A stretch of 64,000 bases of DNA from Adiantum capillus-veneris (GCA_014529385.2 CM043944.1:57111268-57175267); one strand, 5' to 3'; positions 21,086 to 32,318 are shown, counted from the stretch's first letter. Program-made: numbers and translations. Notes: generated by a model from the sequence alone, not told the origin.

Positions 21086-24000
21086 TTGTATGTCCACTTA
21101 ATACAGCAAGGGAGGATTCAAGAAAGAGATCAAGACCCTGGAAGAGCACGACGACAAAATAGGGAGTATCATTGCTACAACTGCGGAGAAGACGGTCACG
21201 GTATGTACTACTGTCCCAAACCACGACAAAACTATAATAGAGGAGGTAGAAGGAACCAATTGTCACCCCCTAGAGAAAGAACACCCCCACCCCGAGCACC
21301 AACCCCACCAACACAAATTCTACGTCCACCCCAGACACCACTACAAGCATCCATCCCACCTCTTCCACCAGCCCCACCACCTGATCGCCCTGTAAACATC
21401 ATAAGGCTAGAAGAGAAAGGAAAAGCCGTAGTAGTGGATCCACCGAGAGCAAAGGAGAGGGACAAGGGTAAGGAGAAGGTAACCTTTTTAGAACCACTTG
21501 AAGCCATGACTGTGAAAAGAGCTAGGAGGGAGAAAGCTACACAATCAGATGATGAGAGAAGCATGAGAGGAGAAACTAGCAAGAGGCCATCCAGGCCACG
21601 ACGGAAATTGGGCATCACCGACTTCCAGCTAGGGGAAAGTTCAAAGCCCTATGATCTAACATTGGATGTGGCAGAGCAAGGACCGAAGATTACATGGCCA
21701 CAACTGCTACATCTTGTACCTAAAGTAAGGCGACAATGGTCTAAAATGGTAAGTACAAGACGCTCCAAAACAAAGGTAGCCGGAGCAATTTCGGGATGCA
21801 ACATGGATGACATCCTTCCAATTGTCGACGTAAACATAAAAGGAAAGAGGGTTGGAAACACCTACATTGATGGAGGTGCACAAATCTGTGTAATGAGCGA
21901 AGCTATGATGCTTCAATTAGGGCTCGAGGTTGACAGGCATTCTCCATGCAAGGCAAAGATGGCAAACAACGCAAAAGTAAAGTGTGTGGGTGTGGTAAGT
22001 TCCGTGAAAATCAAAACTTTCAACACTGAGGTAGAGGTAGATGTTTTTCTAATGCCTACTAAGGGGGAGGGCTATCCACTAATTTTGGGAAGGCCATGGT
22101 TGATGGCCATGAAAGCAAAACAGGATTGGGGTACTGGCCTTCTACGCATGACCGGTAAGAAAGGGGAGACAATCTACTACGACATGAGGATTGGCAAGCA
22201 GAAGCAAATGAATCTGGAAACATCGGCAGATGAAACCACTAGCGAATCTTCCAGTTCTGAGGAGGAGACCACATCCACCGACGAAAGTGACAATTCCATT
22301 GATGTGATGGGTATCATTATGAAGGATCCACAAAGGGTAAGCACAACTGGTGATCCATCACCAAAAGGGCAACCCAATGAAGAGGAGAGCAAATCACCTG
22401 GCCTAGGAGGAAGTAGGTTGAAGGGTATGTTGTCTATGGAATTAACACTTGAGGAGAAAGATAGTTTTTTGCAAATGTTGATGGGATTTCCTAACCTGTT
22501 CATTGACAACTATGAAAGAATCACAGGCATTACAGTGGTGGAACATCATATTAAGCTGAAGGAAGGGGTAAAACCAGTTGTGCAAAAGCTACGACGACTG
22601 GGGGTCATACAAGAAAAGGCACTCTTGGCCGAGGTAAGGAAATTGCTGGAGGCGGGATTCATCTATCCTGTAGAAAACTCAGAATGGGTGTCACCCGTAG
22701 TGGTGACACCTAAAAAGAATGGTAAGTGGAGGGTCTGTGTTGACTACAACCCACTAAATGCAGCTACAAAGAGAGACCACTTTCCTCTCCCTTTCTTGGA
22801 TGAAATTCTGAATGAAGTAGCGGGTTTTGAATGCTATACCGTCTGTGATGGTTATTCTGGATACTATCAAATACGCATAGCCTTGGAAGATCAGCTAAAA
22901 ACCACTTTTATCATGCCATGGGGTTGTTTTGCATACAGGGTTATGCCATTTGGTCTCACAAATGCACCTGCCACATTCCAAAGATATGTCACATATGTTT
23001 TTCAACCGTTCTTTGGAACATCCATAAGAGTGTTCATGGATGATTTTTGTATATATAGCTCCCGTATTTCACATTTAGAAAAGGTAACTGAAGGTTTGGC
23101 CAGGTTACAGAGCCTAGGCGGGCAGTTAAATGTGGATAAATGTCACATTGGGGAGAGTAAAGTCATTCTACTAGGCCATGAAATTTCAGCAAGAGGTATC
23201 AACGCCGACCCAAGTAAGGTGTCCGCACTCATAGCCCTACCTTCACCAACGACCGCACGTCAACTGGTCTCTTTTCTACAGAAGGTGAGGTACTTAAGTA
23301 GATTCATACATCTACTATCACAACTTGTTCTACCACTGCAACAACTCACTCAAAGATCAACTTTCACTTGGGATGAGGAAAGTGAACATCACTACAACAA
23401 GGTAAAGGAGGTCTTAGCCACTCTGCCAACTATCTCACCACCTAAGTGGGATGAAAAATTCTATGTCACCTCAAGTGTTGGTGATGACTCATTGGGGGCT
23501 GTGCTACTCCAAAAGGATACGATGACATCTTTCATGAGGCCAATCTACTTCTCTAGTCAAATGATGACAGCAGGAGAGAAAGGTTTGACCCATGTGGAAC
23601 GCTTAGTCCTAGCTCTTAGATCTACAACTACAAAGTTTAGGTCATATTTGCTGCCTAAGCAATTTGTGATTCTAACCACGGATGAAATATTTCCCTATGT
23701 TGTACAACACATGGATGTGTCTGCTAGAATTACTAAATGGCTAGTTCGTCTGCAAGAGTTTGACTACGCGGTACAGGTAGAAAGCACGACAAGGGCAAGT
23801 TTGGGGGGACTCATGACCTACCAAGTCTTTGAAAGGAAGGAGAAGCAATCTAAGGAAGGAGAAGTCCGATTACCTCCAGTACCACCGATGGTAGAAGGAG
23901 CATACTCTCTCTACTTTGATGGAGCCTACAAGCGAGCGTCCGACAAAGCAGCTGCAGGCATAGTGGTCTTTGACGACAAAGGGACAAAGGTATTTTCGTT

Positions 24001-25681
24001 GGGCCAATTGTTAGATTCACATTCTAACAATGAAGCTGAGTATGCAGCACTAACCAAGGGTCTACAATGGTGCGTCTCGCAAGGTGTACAACGCCTTAAT
24101 GTATTTGGGGATGCTCTACTTCTGGTAAGGCAAGTAAATGGAGCATGGACATGCAAGAATCCTAGTTTAAGGACTCACTTAAGTGGTGTAAAAGCCTTGT
24201 TGGGTAAGTTTGAAGAAGTTCAAATACACCATATCCCAAGGGCTCAAAACCAAGAAGCAGATGCCCTAGCAAGTGAAAGACTACAGGAAGTGGTGGTTGG
24301 AGCAATAAAACTAAATCTCCCTCTATTTCAAGGCAGTGATGCCTTGCCTGACATCATGCATTTTTTGGAAACAGGGGAATGCCCATCAGATTTAACAAAG
24401 GGACAGAATCAATGGCTGACGCGGAAGGCCACAAGGTATCGACTCATCAATGATGGTTTGTACTGTAAGGGTAAGGACCAAATACTCAGGAAGGTCCCTC
24501 TCTCTCACGAAATCACGGAAGTAATTGCTAGCTGTCACGACGGGGTTTGTGGTGGTCACTTTGCCCTAGACATAACAAGTAGGAAAATCTTGCAGGCAGG
24601 CTTCATATGGCCTAGCCTCAACCGTGATGTACACCATTGGTGCAAAACGTGTAAGTTGTGTCAAAAGGCCAGCACTAGGTCACTTATGCCTGAACCACAG
24701 ACACATATTCTCTCATATGGCCCATTTGAAAAATGGGGTATCGATGCCATTGAGCCATTACCTAGGGCCAACTCAGAAAAATTCTACATTTTCATGGGTG
24801 TCGACTACATGACTAGATGGGCAGAGACTACAGCCACCACTAGAATCACAGCGGTAGAGGTAGCTAAATTAATCTACGAGCACATATGTTGTAGGTTTGG
24901 CACACCTTTAGAGATCATCTCTGATAGAGGGCCAAGTTTTAGAGCAGACTTGGTAGGAGAATTAATGCAGAAACTGGGCATTACAAGGAGGCACTCTTCA
25001 CCATATTACCCTCAATGTAATGGCCTGGTTGAAAAGGTAAATGGAATGGTTTATAAAATTATTACCAAGCAGGTAAACAATCATCCTGGAGACTGGGATA
25101 AGTATCTACTACCAGCTTTATGGGCCTACAGAACTTCATTTCGTACATCCTTGGGATTCACACCGTATCATCTAGTATTTGGTAAGGAAGCAATCTTGCC
25201 CATTGAAGTGCAACTACAAAGTCTCAGAGTAATGGAAAGCCAGCTTCAACAGCCCAACATGCATTTGAGAGATCACATCATCAACTTGGAAAGACTGCAG
25301 CTGGACAGAGAAGAAGCAATAAATTATTATGCAGCACAAGCAGAGCATAGACGGCTTAGCTTTAACGAGCATCTCCGGAAAAAAGAATTGAAGAAAGGAA
25401 TGTTGGTGCTCCGCTATGACGATCGCTTCGACACGCGCAGGGATAAGAAACTCCTACTCCGATGGGAAGGTCCTTTTATCGTCAGGAAAAAGTATGCCAA
25501 TGGAAGCTACCAGCTTATGGAGGCTGATGGAAAACTTCATAAAACCAGGGTAAATGGTTGGCGACTTAAACCTTATTTTCTTCGATTTGACCAGGATCCA
25601 CCAATTGACATTCCAGATGAGGACACACCATCAGCCGCCACCTCCGACGATAATGATCAAACAGATGAGCTAGAGACATGA
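21086..25681 (+). CDS. pol: Gag C-terminus and Pol of B: zinc knuckle, PR, RT, RNase H, second RNase H, IN
   Basis: One open frame of 1531 codons. Residues 30-43 are a CX2CX4HX4C knuckle (CYNCGEDGHGMYYC). The protease has YIDGGAQICVM with Asp at about 262; Gly replaces the usual Ser or Thr after Asp. RT runs from about 495 with VCVDYNPLNAATKRD and catalytic FMDD at 650-653. RNase H follows near 795 (SSVGDDSLGAVLLQ). A second, archaeal-type RNase H has FDGAYKRASDKAAAG (Asp 945) and SNNEAEYAAL (Glu 983). Integrase has a C-x2-C finger (CKTCKLC region near 1190) and Asp 1220, Asp 1280 and Glu 1316, the canonical D-35-E spacing. A GPF module (RWEGPFIVRKK) lies near 1460. It would copy and insert the element. 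Catalytic residues look intact, but the upstream gag is broken. Confidence 0.93.
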   Translation: MYVHLIQQGRIQERDQDPGRARRQNREYHCYNCGEDGHGMYYCPKPRQNYNRGGRRNQLSPPRERTPPPRAPTPPTQILRPPQTPLQASIPPLPPAPPPDRPVNIIRLEEKGKAVVVDPPRAKERDKGKEKVTFLEPLEAMTVKRARREKATQSDDERSMRGETSKRPSRPRRKLGITDFQLGESSKPYDLTLDVAEQGPKITWPQLLHLVPKVRRQWSKMVSTRRSKTKVAGAISGCNMDDILPIVDVNIKGKRVGNTYIDGGAQICVMSEAMMLQLGLEVDRHSPCKAKMANNAKVKCVGVVSSVKIKTFNTEVEVDVFLMPTKGEGYPLILGRPWLMAMKAKQDWGTGLLRMTGKKGETIYYDMRIGKQKQMNLETSADETTSESSSSEEETTSTDESDNSIDVMGIIMKDPQRVSTTGDPSPKGQPNEEESKSPGLGGSRLKGMLSMELTLEEKDSFLQMLMGFPNLFIDNYERITGITVVEHHIKLKEGVKPVVQKLRRLGVIQEKALLAEVRKLLEAGFIYPVENSEWVSPVVVTPKKNGKWRVCVDYNPLNAATKRDHFPLPFLDEILNEVAGFECYTVCDGYSGYYQIRIALEDQLKTTFIMPWGCFAYRVMPFGLTNAPATFQRYVTYVFQPFFGTSIRVFMDDFCIYSSRISHLEKVTEGLARLQSLGGQLNVDKCHIGESKVILLGHEISARGINADPSKVSALIALPSPTTARQLVSFLQKVRYLSRFIHLLSQLVLPLQQLTQRSTFTWDEESEHHYNKVKEVLATLPTISPPKWDEKFYVTSSVGDDSLGAVLLQKDTMTSFMRPIYFSSQMMTAGEKGLTHVERLVLALRSTTTKFRSYLLPKQFVILTTDEIFPYVVQHMDVSARITKWLVRLQEFDYAVQVESTTRASLGGLMTYQVFERKEKQSKEGEVRLPPVPPMVEGAYSLYFDGAYKRASDKAAAGIVVFDDKGTKVFSLGQLLDSHSNNEAEYAALTKGLQWCVSQGVQRLNVFGDALLLVRQVNGAWTCKNPSLRTHLSGVKALLGKFEEVQIHHIPRAQNQEADALASERLQEVVVGAIKLNLPLFQGSDALPDIMHFLETGECPSDLTKGQNQWLTRKATRYRLINDGLYCKGKDQILRKVPLSHEITEVIASCHDGVCGGHFALDITSRKILQAGFIWPSLNRDVHHWCKTCKLCQKASTRSLMPEPQTHILSYGPFEKWGIDAIEPLPRANSEKFYIFMGVDYMTRWAETTATTRITAVEVAKLIYEHICCRFGTPLEIISDRGPSFRADLVGELMQKLGITRRHSSPYYPQCNGLVEKVNGMVYKIITKQVNNHPGDWDKYLLPALWAYRTSFRTSLGFTPYHLVFGKEAILPIEVQLQSLRVMESQLQQPNMHLRDHIINLERLQLDREEAINYYAAQAEHRRLSFNEHLRKKELKKGMLVLRYDDRFDTRRDKKLLLRWEGPFIVRKKYANGSYQLMEADGKLHKTRVNGWRLKPYFLRFDQDPPIDIPDEDTPSAATSDDNDQTDELET

Positions 25682-25693
25682 ATGCCTCTAGCC

Positions 25694-25709
25694 AAAAGGG
25701 GAGGGCTAA
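25694..25709 (+). other. Polypurine tract of B
   Basis: AAAAGGGGAGGGCTAA directly precedes the 3' LTR start TGATGGGGGC. Confidence 0.85.
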
Positions 25710-27257
25710 TGATGGGGGCTTTTCACAAGCCAAGCTCCCATACCCCTCTTCTCTCGTCCCCACCCCATGAAAACCCCCTCTTAGGGAGGGAGTGATAAAA
25801 GGCATTGGAAAAAGTAAGAAAAAAATAAAGTATGATTATGTAAATATATAAGAAAGGTAAAATAGGCCACCTCATGCTTGCGGGGTAGCCCATCCCCACC
25901 TTGCCTCCTTTTTCTTCACTGTTGCCCCGCCGGGTGTCCCTTTTCCTCTCCTCCACTCAAAAGGTCAACCCCCTCTCTCTTCCCCTTGTCCTTTCTCCTT
26001 TCTCTCTCCCCTCAAGCTACCCCACCTCTCACCAATAATGCATTATAACTCACCAATAATGCACCCTAACTCACATGCAACTTACCCTATCTTCCAAAAT
26101 AGTATACCCCACCCCCTCTTTCTCTCTCCTATCATATCCCATGACCCAAATACCCCCCCCTCTCTCTCTAAAGGGCGCCATGTCTCTTGTCTTGTAGCTA
26201 AATAACCTCCCCCACACTCACACACACTCAGTTTCACTAAAAAAGGTGCCCACAGACCCATCCCCACCCGGTGGTTACCTGATTTTTCTTGTGTTCACAC
26301 ACATCTGCACACAGATTCACCTCTGAACACACTCCCCTCTCTCCCCTCTTGTAATTACTTTATTCTTCATGTCACCTCTCACTTTTTTTCATCAACCCAT
26401 CTCTCTCTCTTAGTCTCTCTCTCATGAGACTGCTGTTCTGGCACATATACACACAACCAGACAAGTGGGGCCCACAGTCACATGGCCTATGTAGATAATG
26501 ATTTCTTCATTTCTAAATTCTAGAATTTCTCCCCCCTCCTCCCCTATATAAAGAGGGGTCACCATCACACTAAACACACACACCATCACCAAAGAGTACA
26601 CTATGCACTGTGTGTGCCTAGTGCACACACACACACCCACACCATCACCATCACCGCAATCACCATGCTCGTCTTGAGCATGACCTCTACACCCTTGGGC
26701 TATGGAAGATGAAGGGAAAATAAATGAAGGATGATGGCCATAACCCTCGTGCGAGTCTTCGCCATCAACTCCCACCTATCCGCCATGTGCTCTACCACGC
26801 TCTCCCTTCTCATTCCCCTACCCTATGCTCCCCATTTCATCGCCTTATTCTCTAAATAAAGCTTGAGGTTTTGTGAGTATATTTTCTTGCAATGTTTTGC
26901 CCATGTGAGGTGTGCGGAATCGCCACCTAGTCTTGTGTTTGGAGTGAGCTTGTGTATGTGTGAAGGGTGTGCGGATTCGCCATCCTTTTGTGGTGCCTAA
27001 GTACTAAGCCGCTATACCCCCTCCCTCACCCTCTCTCTCTCTCACTTGATCTCATTCCCTTTCCTCTTCATCATTACTCCCAAGCATCCATCTCTCTTGG
27101 ATGAAAACTTTGTTATGGTGGTGTGTTGTTTGCGTCCTAGCCACTGAAGCTAGGTGGTGCCCCCTGTTTGCTTTACCATGATAGGCTCAAGGTGCTCCAT
27201 TCGGTCCCCGGTGTTTTAGAGGCCGTCGGGGGTTCGGGGTTCACTTTGCTCTTGTCA
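25710..27257 (+). repeat. 3' LTR of B
   Basis: The LTR is 1548 bp, near-identical to 18012-19565 with about twenty substitutions and a few microsatellite-length differences. It ends CTCTTGTCA and is followed by CCAT. Confidence 0.95.
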
Positions 27258-28164
27258 CCATATTCTGTGAGAGCTATGGGATGCTGAGGATTATGGTTAT
27301 AAACATCATTTGCAATAAGTAGGTAGTCTAGTTGCAAAAGCCGAGGTGCAATAGCACTTCAAGATTGTATATACCATTTGACTCTTCAAACTCTCCTTTA
27401 GGTTCAAACTAAGGTGACCTTAGTATATAAGGTACCTAGGTCATTTTGTAAAGAAAACTTTATCATAATCATAAGTTTTAAGCTGCCGTCGACTGTGTGT
27501 GAGAGAGGAAGAGAGAGAGCGTGAGCTTCATCCTGGCGCTACTCCCCACTCTCTCATCACATTGGAGATCCGACTGCACCATCGCATTAGCCTCAGTAAG
27601 AGTTACGCGACAACGCCAAGCATTCCTCGCAGAACAGAGCATATGCGCTCGTGCATGTACGAGCTAGTCATGACCGTAAGTGTATCAAATGATGTCTGTT
27701 TCCTGTGTGCAAGTAGTCATTAGAATTGTAGCGACATAAGCTACGCATAGGTACTCATAGATTTCAGTTTCGAGAACTTTCAAAATTCTACTCTGTCTTT
27801 ATAAGCGTTTTACACAGATGGGTTTAGAGGTAGGATTTTGAGTGTAGAGGCTTATGGATAGGTGTATCCTAATGAGGGGATGGTGTTCCATAAGTTTCGT
27901 ACGATTCTGCCATGATTTGATGGGTTTCCTTCCGTTTGTGTGTATGTGGGTAGGTGGGTAGGTGGTGTAGTTGAGACCAGTGAGACTCTAGGTTGTGGTT
28001 TAGTTGGCATTCCAGAGTGTTGTATGTGTAGTATGGTCTCAGCTTGACAAGTAAAGAGATTTCCTCCGTGTGTCTATCGTGTCATATGTGTCCTTGATTG
28101 ACATTATGTTGATCTAGGTTGTGTTGCATGCACTTTATAGGTGGCGTGATTCACTCCCTCAGCA
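27258..28164 (+). repeat. A1 5' LTR, remaining 903 bp after element B
   Basis: It aligns over its whole length with the A2 LTRs in opposite orientation, for example TTAGTATATAAGGTACCTAG at 27420-27439. It ends CTCAGCA. Joined with 17967-18011, minus one CCAT, the LTR is about 948 bp, the same size as the A2 LTRs. A TATATAA box is near 27424. Confidence 0.9.
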
Positions 28165-28165
28165 T

Positions 28166-28183
28166 TGGCGCCGCTACCGGGGA
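28166..28183 (+). other. Primer binding site of A1 (tRNA-Asp type, two mismatches)
   Basis: TGGCGCCGCTACCGGGGA follows the LTR after one base. It differs at two positions from the A2 primer site, which matches the plant tRNA-Asp 3' end. Confidence 0.85.
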
Positions 28184-28445
28184 TACAAGGAGTTAGGTAG
28201 GTATTCTTATTAACACTCGTGTGATGATTGCTTTCTTTAGTTTTGGCTAAAGAAAGCATTTTTCTTAAATGGATCCGAAAGAGGTTATTCCAAGATCAAG
28301 TGGATAGCCAAGAAGCGTGTGTCTTGCCGAGGGTCTGCTACTAGGGAGGTTTAGTTAGGATATGTAGATTAGAGTAGTTGTTGGTGGCCGAGTGATTTGT
28401 GCGGTGATAAAAGCGTTTGCTAGTCCGTGTGTGAAATTGAAGCGT
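28184..28445 (+). other. A1 leader, cut off by element E
   Basis: This matches the A2 leader (about 44760-45022, opposite strand) in blocks such as GTGGATAGCCA-GAAGCGTGTG and GTTGTTGGTGG-CGAGTGATT. Homology stops at 28445, where the E LTR starts. The rest of A1 is not seen in the window and should lie beyond E. Confidence 0.85.
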
Positions 28446-29708
28446 TGTCAGGAGTTTTTTGTAGCAAGGGATTGTGCATATGTACATACACATGCATGGT
28501 GCATCAAATAAAGAATTGCCCATTTTCCAGAGCCAGGTGGTTATGTGGGGCCCACATGTGTACAGGTAGGACAGCATGTACATAGTGCATCGATTTTCAC
28601 TATCACCAGTACCAGTGTTTTTTCTCTACAATAATGAGGAGTTAGTAGCACGTAAAACTTCTCGAGGAAGCTATCCGCGGGCCGACGACATGAGGTAAGC
28701 AGGTGCGTCAGATGGCATCTAGTGGCGTCAGGAGGTCGAACGGGGTCAATATTTGCACGTGGATAAGTATGGACACAACGTGGATGTTTTCTTGTGATAA
28801 TTATGCAGAAAGTTCATCATGAGGACCATATTTTGGGGCCACTTCACGTGGTGGCAGGATGCATTATTGGAAAAAGTTGAGTGCCAGGTGTGCGGATGGA
28901 TGCAAAAGGGTGATAACTATGCACTGAGAGGTCAGTTTTTGGCTTGTTCGGGGTCCGTTTGAGGTCATCTAAAAGGCCAAGGGTGACCAACTAATAAAGC
29001 TAAGTGTGGGAACTGAAAAAACAAAGAGAAGACCAGAAAAACATGGAGAAGAGAGGAGGAACAGCCGCAACTGTGTTGTTGGGGTTTTTGGAGCCTGTTT
29101 TGGCCGTAAACTGTTCATCCGAGGTCGGATTTGAGCACTTTGACATTGTAGACTAGGGTTTTGGGCCATTCCGGACACGATGGCTCTATCCATTTTGCCA
29201 AATTCTTCACTGTTGTTTTTGCTGTTTTGGCTGTGTAAGTTTCTCCTATGAGCGAAGCTTCTGCTCCAATTTGTGAGTGTATCTGGCAAGTTTTACCTAT
29301 ATTGTGTGAGCTATTTGCCCCATTGGTGTTGGCCCAAGTTCTATTGTATCTAAACATCATAAATTCTCCTCTTTTGAATTGATTTTTTTGGGTGTGTGTG
29401 TGTGTGTGTGAGTGTCTCTCTGTGTGGAGTGGGTAAAAGGGTAGTCTCTCTCCTCTCACTCCATCGGTGTGTTCCCTGTCTCGGCCAGGTGGGTTGTGTA
29501 AGCCGAGTGGTGCCCCATAGTGTGTGTGTATATCATCCCAAGAGTGTGTGTTGGGTCATTATAGAGCTTCGAGATTCGGGATTACAGGTTGCAGATTACA
29601 GGTTACAGGGACAGGTACAAGTACAGGTGATTCACACAAGTACAAGTAGTTGGAGTATAGTGATATACTAGCAGTGGTGTCACTTGCAATTGTTGTGGGT
29701 ACGCATCA
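28446..29708 (+). repeat. 5' LTR of E
   Basis: The LTR is 1263 bp, from TGTCAGGAG to ACGCATCA. The first approximately 1080 bp are repeated at 49299-50398. It contains a GT-rich run near 29392-29409. Confidence 0.88.
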
Positions 29709-29710
29709 TT

Positions 29711-29728
29711 TGGTGCCTGTTTGAGCGC
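29711..29728 (+). other. Primer binding site of E
   Basis: TGGTGCCTGTTTGAGCGC starts two bases after the LTR end, as in B. The tRNA is not identified. Confidence 0.55.
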
Positions 29729-30207
29729 ATTGTCTGCTGGTATTATACATTACTTGTGGAAACTGCCATTGTACGCTTTTGTGGAGCTATTTGGTTTTAT
29801 TTGGCAGTCCCATCCATTTCTTAGTCTTAGTCTGGAAGATAGTCATTTCTGAGACTTGACTATTACGAGATTTGCATAAGCCTTCGTGTGAGGGTCGATA
29901 GCGTGAGGTTTTATTGAGCTGGGGGATTCTCAAATGTGGAGATTGTTTCGGTGATACAGATAGTTGGAGCACTTGTGATTCCTAATTGATGCTCGGGTTC
30001 TATTGTTGGCAGTTTTTGCATACATATACAGTCTATATTTTGGGTTCTTACTGCTCTACTTTTGGGGAAACTCTGTCAAAATTTTTCCAAGTTGTGATGG
30101 CTAGTTTTTGGTCTTTTGAGTCATTTATGCTGTTATGCTGTTGAAATTCTGGCAAAATCAGAGGATAAGACAGGTGTGCTTTCTTGGGAGCTGCATGGTT
30201 GACTTTA
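29729..30207 (+). other. Leader of E before the 72-codon ORF
   Basis: About 480 bp with no recognisable protein or RNA gene. No counterpart of the coiled-coil-like leader frame of B is seen. Confidence 0.5.
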
Positions 30208-30426
30208 ATGGATGATCAAAACAGACCTCAATTCACTCCTTTTCATTTAACTCAAAGAATCCAGATAAACGTTCATGTGTCCAGGAAGATTTTTTTCCAG
30301 CAGCGCATAGTCTTTATGTTCGGGCCAAGAAGATTAAGAGAGATCCTGGAATGTCCTTTGCCTGTTGTAATTCCAATGATCAACTATGAAAACTCATTTG
30401 ATGTGCATGTGTTTGTCCTTATCTAA
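30208..30426 (+). CDS. Conserved 72-codon leader ORF (E copy)
   Basis: This is an intact frame of 72 codons if it starts at MDDQNRPQFTPFHL (30208); an in-frame ATG at 30184 would add eight residues. I chose 30208 because the copy at 42008-42226 aligns from its own Met without a gap (MNNPHDDNFYRFHS). Core features are RIQINVHVSRKI, FFQQRIVFMFGPRRLREIL, VVIPMINYENSFDVHVFVLI-stop. Predicted character: a short basic N-terminal part with alternating hydrophobic residues, then a hydrophobic C-terminus suggesting beta strands. It sits 102 bp before the gag start at 30529. It has stayed open while the flanking gag and pol of E collected many stops. Function is unknown. Confidence 0.75.
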   Translation: MDDQNRPQFTPFHLTQRIQINVHVSRKIFFQQRIVFMFGPRRLREILECPLPVVIPMINYENSFDVHVFVLI

Positions 30427-30528
30427 AGTTGAGCTCCATTGAATTTTTTGGGAATTGGGTCAGTAAAAAGTTTGGGTTCTTGTACGTGTGTTCGAAGGGG
30501 TTCTCAAAGCATAGTAACTTGGGTAGCC

Positions 30529-31434
30529 ATGGCTTTCTCCTATCCGGAGTTTCATGGAAGAAGTGATAAAGATGTGGAAGACTTTTTGGAAAAGATGGAG
30601 GTTGCCTGCATTAGCAACCAGATTCATGACCCGGCGCAGATGTTACGTCTTCTCCAGATTTGTTTGAAGAGTGATGCACGTGTTTGGTCCAAAGCATTTG
30701 AAGAGGAGCTGCGTGCGGCTGATCCACCCGTAAGGTTGAGTTGGGACAATCTATGGCATGGGTTGGAAGTGGAGTTTGTGAAGATAGAAGATCCTGACAA
30801 AGTGTGGCAAGAAGTACAAGCTTTAGTGCAAAAGGAAGGTGAGCCAGTAGATGCATACATACGTAAGTTTTCATTGGCATGGGAGCGGATGTGTAAGGAT
30901 TTAGCACCACAAGTACCCCCACCTGACATGATGAAGAAGGACAGATTCTTGGCTGGTCTTTGGGAGAATATACGTTGGAGAGTGGAGCTAAAGAAGCCTA
31001 GAACATATGAAGATGCATTAGAGGTAGCAAGGAACAAAGAGTGGAAGCTGAGGAAAATGAGCCATCTAGGAGTAGATTCTTTGCCCATGAGGTCTGAATT
31101 TTAGCCTATGGATTCTTCGCACGATCGCATGCCAGGGGTTCACCATGAACTAGTGGTTGCTGTTACTCCTCAGGTTATGCCAACAGTTGTCACTACAGCA
31201 GTGCAAAATGATGGGCTAAGGCAAGACATGAGGCAAGTGGTAGATTTGATGAAGAATCTCAGCCTAAACATGCTAGGTCAAGTGGGAAATAATCGAGGTC
31301 GAGGGAGGTTTGCAAATCAGCAAGGAGGTGAAGAAAGACCTAGGAATGGTGCTGGACAAAGTAATGGTAGGTTCTGGAGGCAGACGCCCACATGTTATAA
31401 TTGTGGAAAGTTGGGTCACATCAGCCCGTAATGT
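30529..31434 (+). pseudogene. gag: Gag of E
   Basis: The start at 30529 (MAFSYPEFHGRSDKDVEDFL) parallels the B gag start. The capsid region has SDARVWSKAFEEEL, YIRKFSLAWERMCKDLAP and KKDRFLAGLWENIRWRVEL. A TAG at 31102-31104 is followed in frame by a linker and the nucleocapsid knuckle at 31393-31434. In the knuckle a TAA replaces the residue just before the last Cys (CYNCGKLGHISP-stop-C). So gag is closed by two nonsense codons but keeps one frame. Confidence 0.88.
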
Positions 31435-31559
31435 GATAAGCCACCAAGGATGGGGGGAGACATGTATCCATTGCCAAGAAAGGTGCTAACTAGGTCAAAT
31501 GATTATGGCATTGAAATTAAGGGAGTGGATTAACCCAGGAGGAAAAGGGAAAGACAAAA

Positions 31560-32318
31560 GTGATAAGTGTAGTCACCTTGGAGAAGGCATCAAAGCTAGA
31601 GGATACATTAGTGATTCCTATTGGGAAGAGGACCACAGAGGACAAGGAAGGAAGAAGTGCCCCAGGTCCTAGTAAGAAGAAGGGAAAGAGCCATGAAGGC
31701 GAGGATGTCAAGGCCAAGAGGAAAAGGAGAGCTCGTCACAAGTTTCATGTTTCAGATTTTCCACTAGGGGATGGGCAATTAAGCTATGACTTGAAGGAGG
31801 ATCTGACAAGTAGGAAGGAAGATGTTACTTTTGGGCAGCTTATAGAGATGGTGCCTAAGCTAAAGCGACAGTGAAAGAGGATTGTTTACCCAATGGAGAA
31901 ACAGCCAGAGAGAGGTTCAGTGAAGGTGTTGGCAATGGATGAGCTACCAGATATTTGTCCAATAGTAGATGTGTGGCACAAAAGAAAAAATCTGGGACAG
32001 GGTTATGTCGATGGCGGAGCCCAAATATGTGTCATAACAACCTCATGCGTTGAGAAGATGGGTCTTACAGTGACTGGGGTGTCAGGGTTTCGGATCAGAT
32101 TGGCCAACCATCAAAAAGTAAAATGTTTGGGTGTTGTAAAGAGCTTGGAAGGGGAGGCATATGATGCAAAGGCAGTGGTTGATTTTCATGTGATGCCAGC
32201 GGGGTTGGGAGCATATCCTATTATACTGGGTAGACCATTACGTGCGCTGGGAGATGTTCAAGATTGGCAACGTGGTACGATTAGCCTCTATGGAAAGAGG
32301 TGCCAAGAAGCTTTATAA
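31560..32318 (+). pseudogene. Retropepsin region of E
   Basis: A lysine-rich linker (RKRRARHKFHVSDFPLGDG) precedes VTFGQLIEMVPKLKRQ and, in the next open segment from 31893, the protease YVDGGAQICVITTSCVEKMGL and AYPIILGRPLRAL. Like B and G, the active site reads D-G-G instead of D-S/T-G. The segments are separated by a stop near 31874. Confidence 0.85.

Larger units (their letters stand above)
18012..27257 (+). mobile_element. Element B: young Tat-like Ty3/Gypsy element, TSD CCAT
   Basis: The LTRs are 18012-19565 and 25710-27257, both beginning TGATGGGGGC. CCAT flanks both sides (18008-18011 and 27258-27261). The internal region has a leader, a 72-codon ORF, gag, and one long reading frame with protease, RT, RNase H, a second (archaeal-type) RNase H and integrase. 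The second RNase H is the hallmark of the Tat group. By eye the LTRs differ at about twenty positions plus small indels (near 1.3%), the lowest divergence in the window. It split the A1 LTR. Confidence 0.95.

Noticed and set aside
21232-21618. 128-codon antisense frame opposite B gag-pol
   Set aside because: It is a shadow of the Pro-rich and charged linker on the plus strand.
28969-29459. Minus-strand frames in the E LTR, repeated at 49825-50177
   Set aside because: They are antisense to the LTR, disrupted differently in the two LTR copies, and show no domain.
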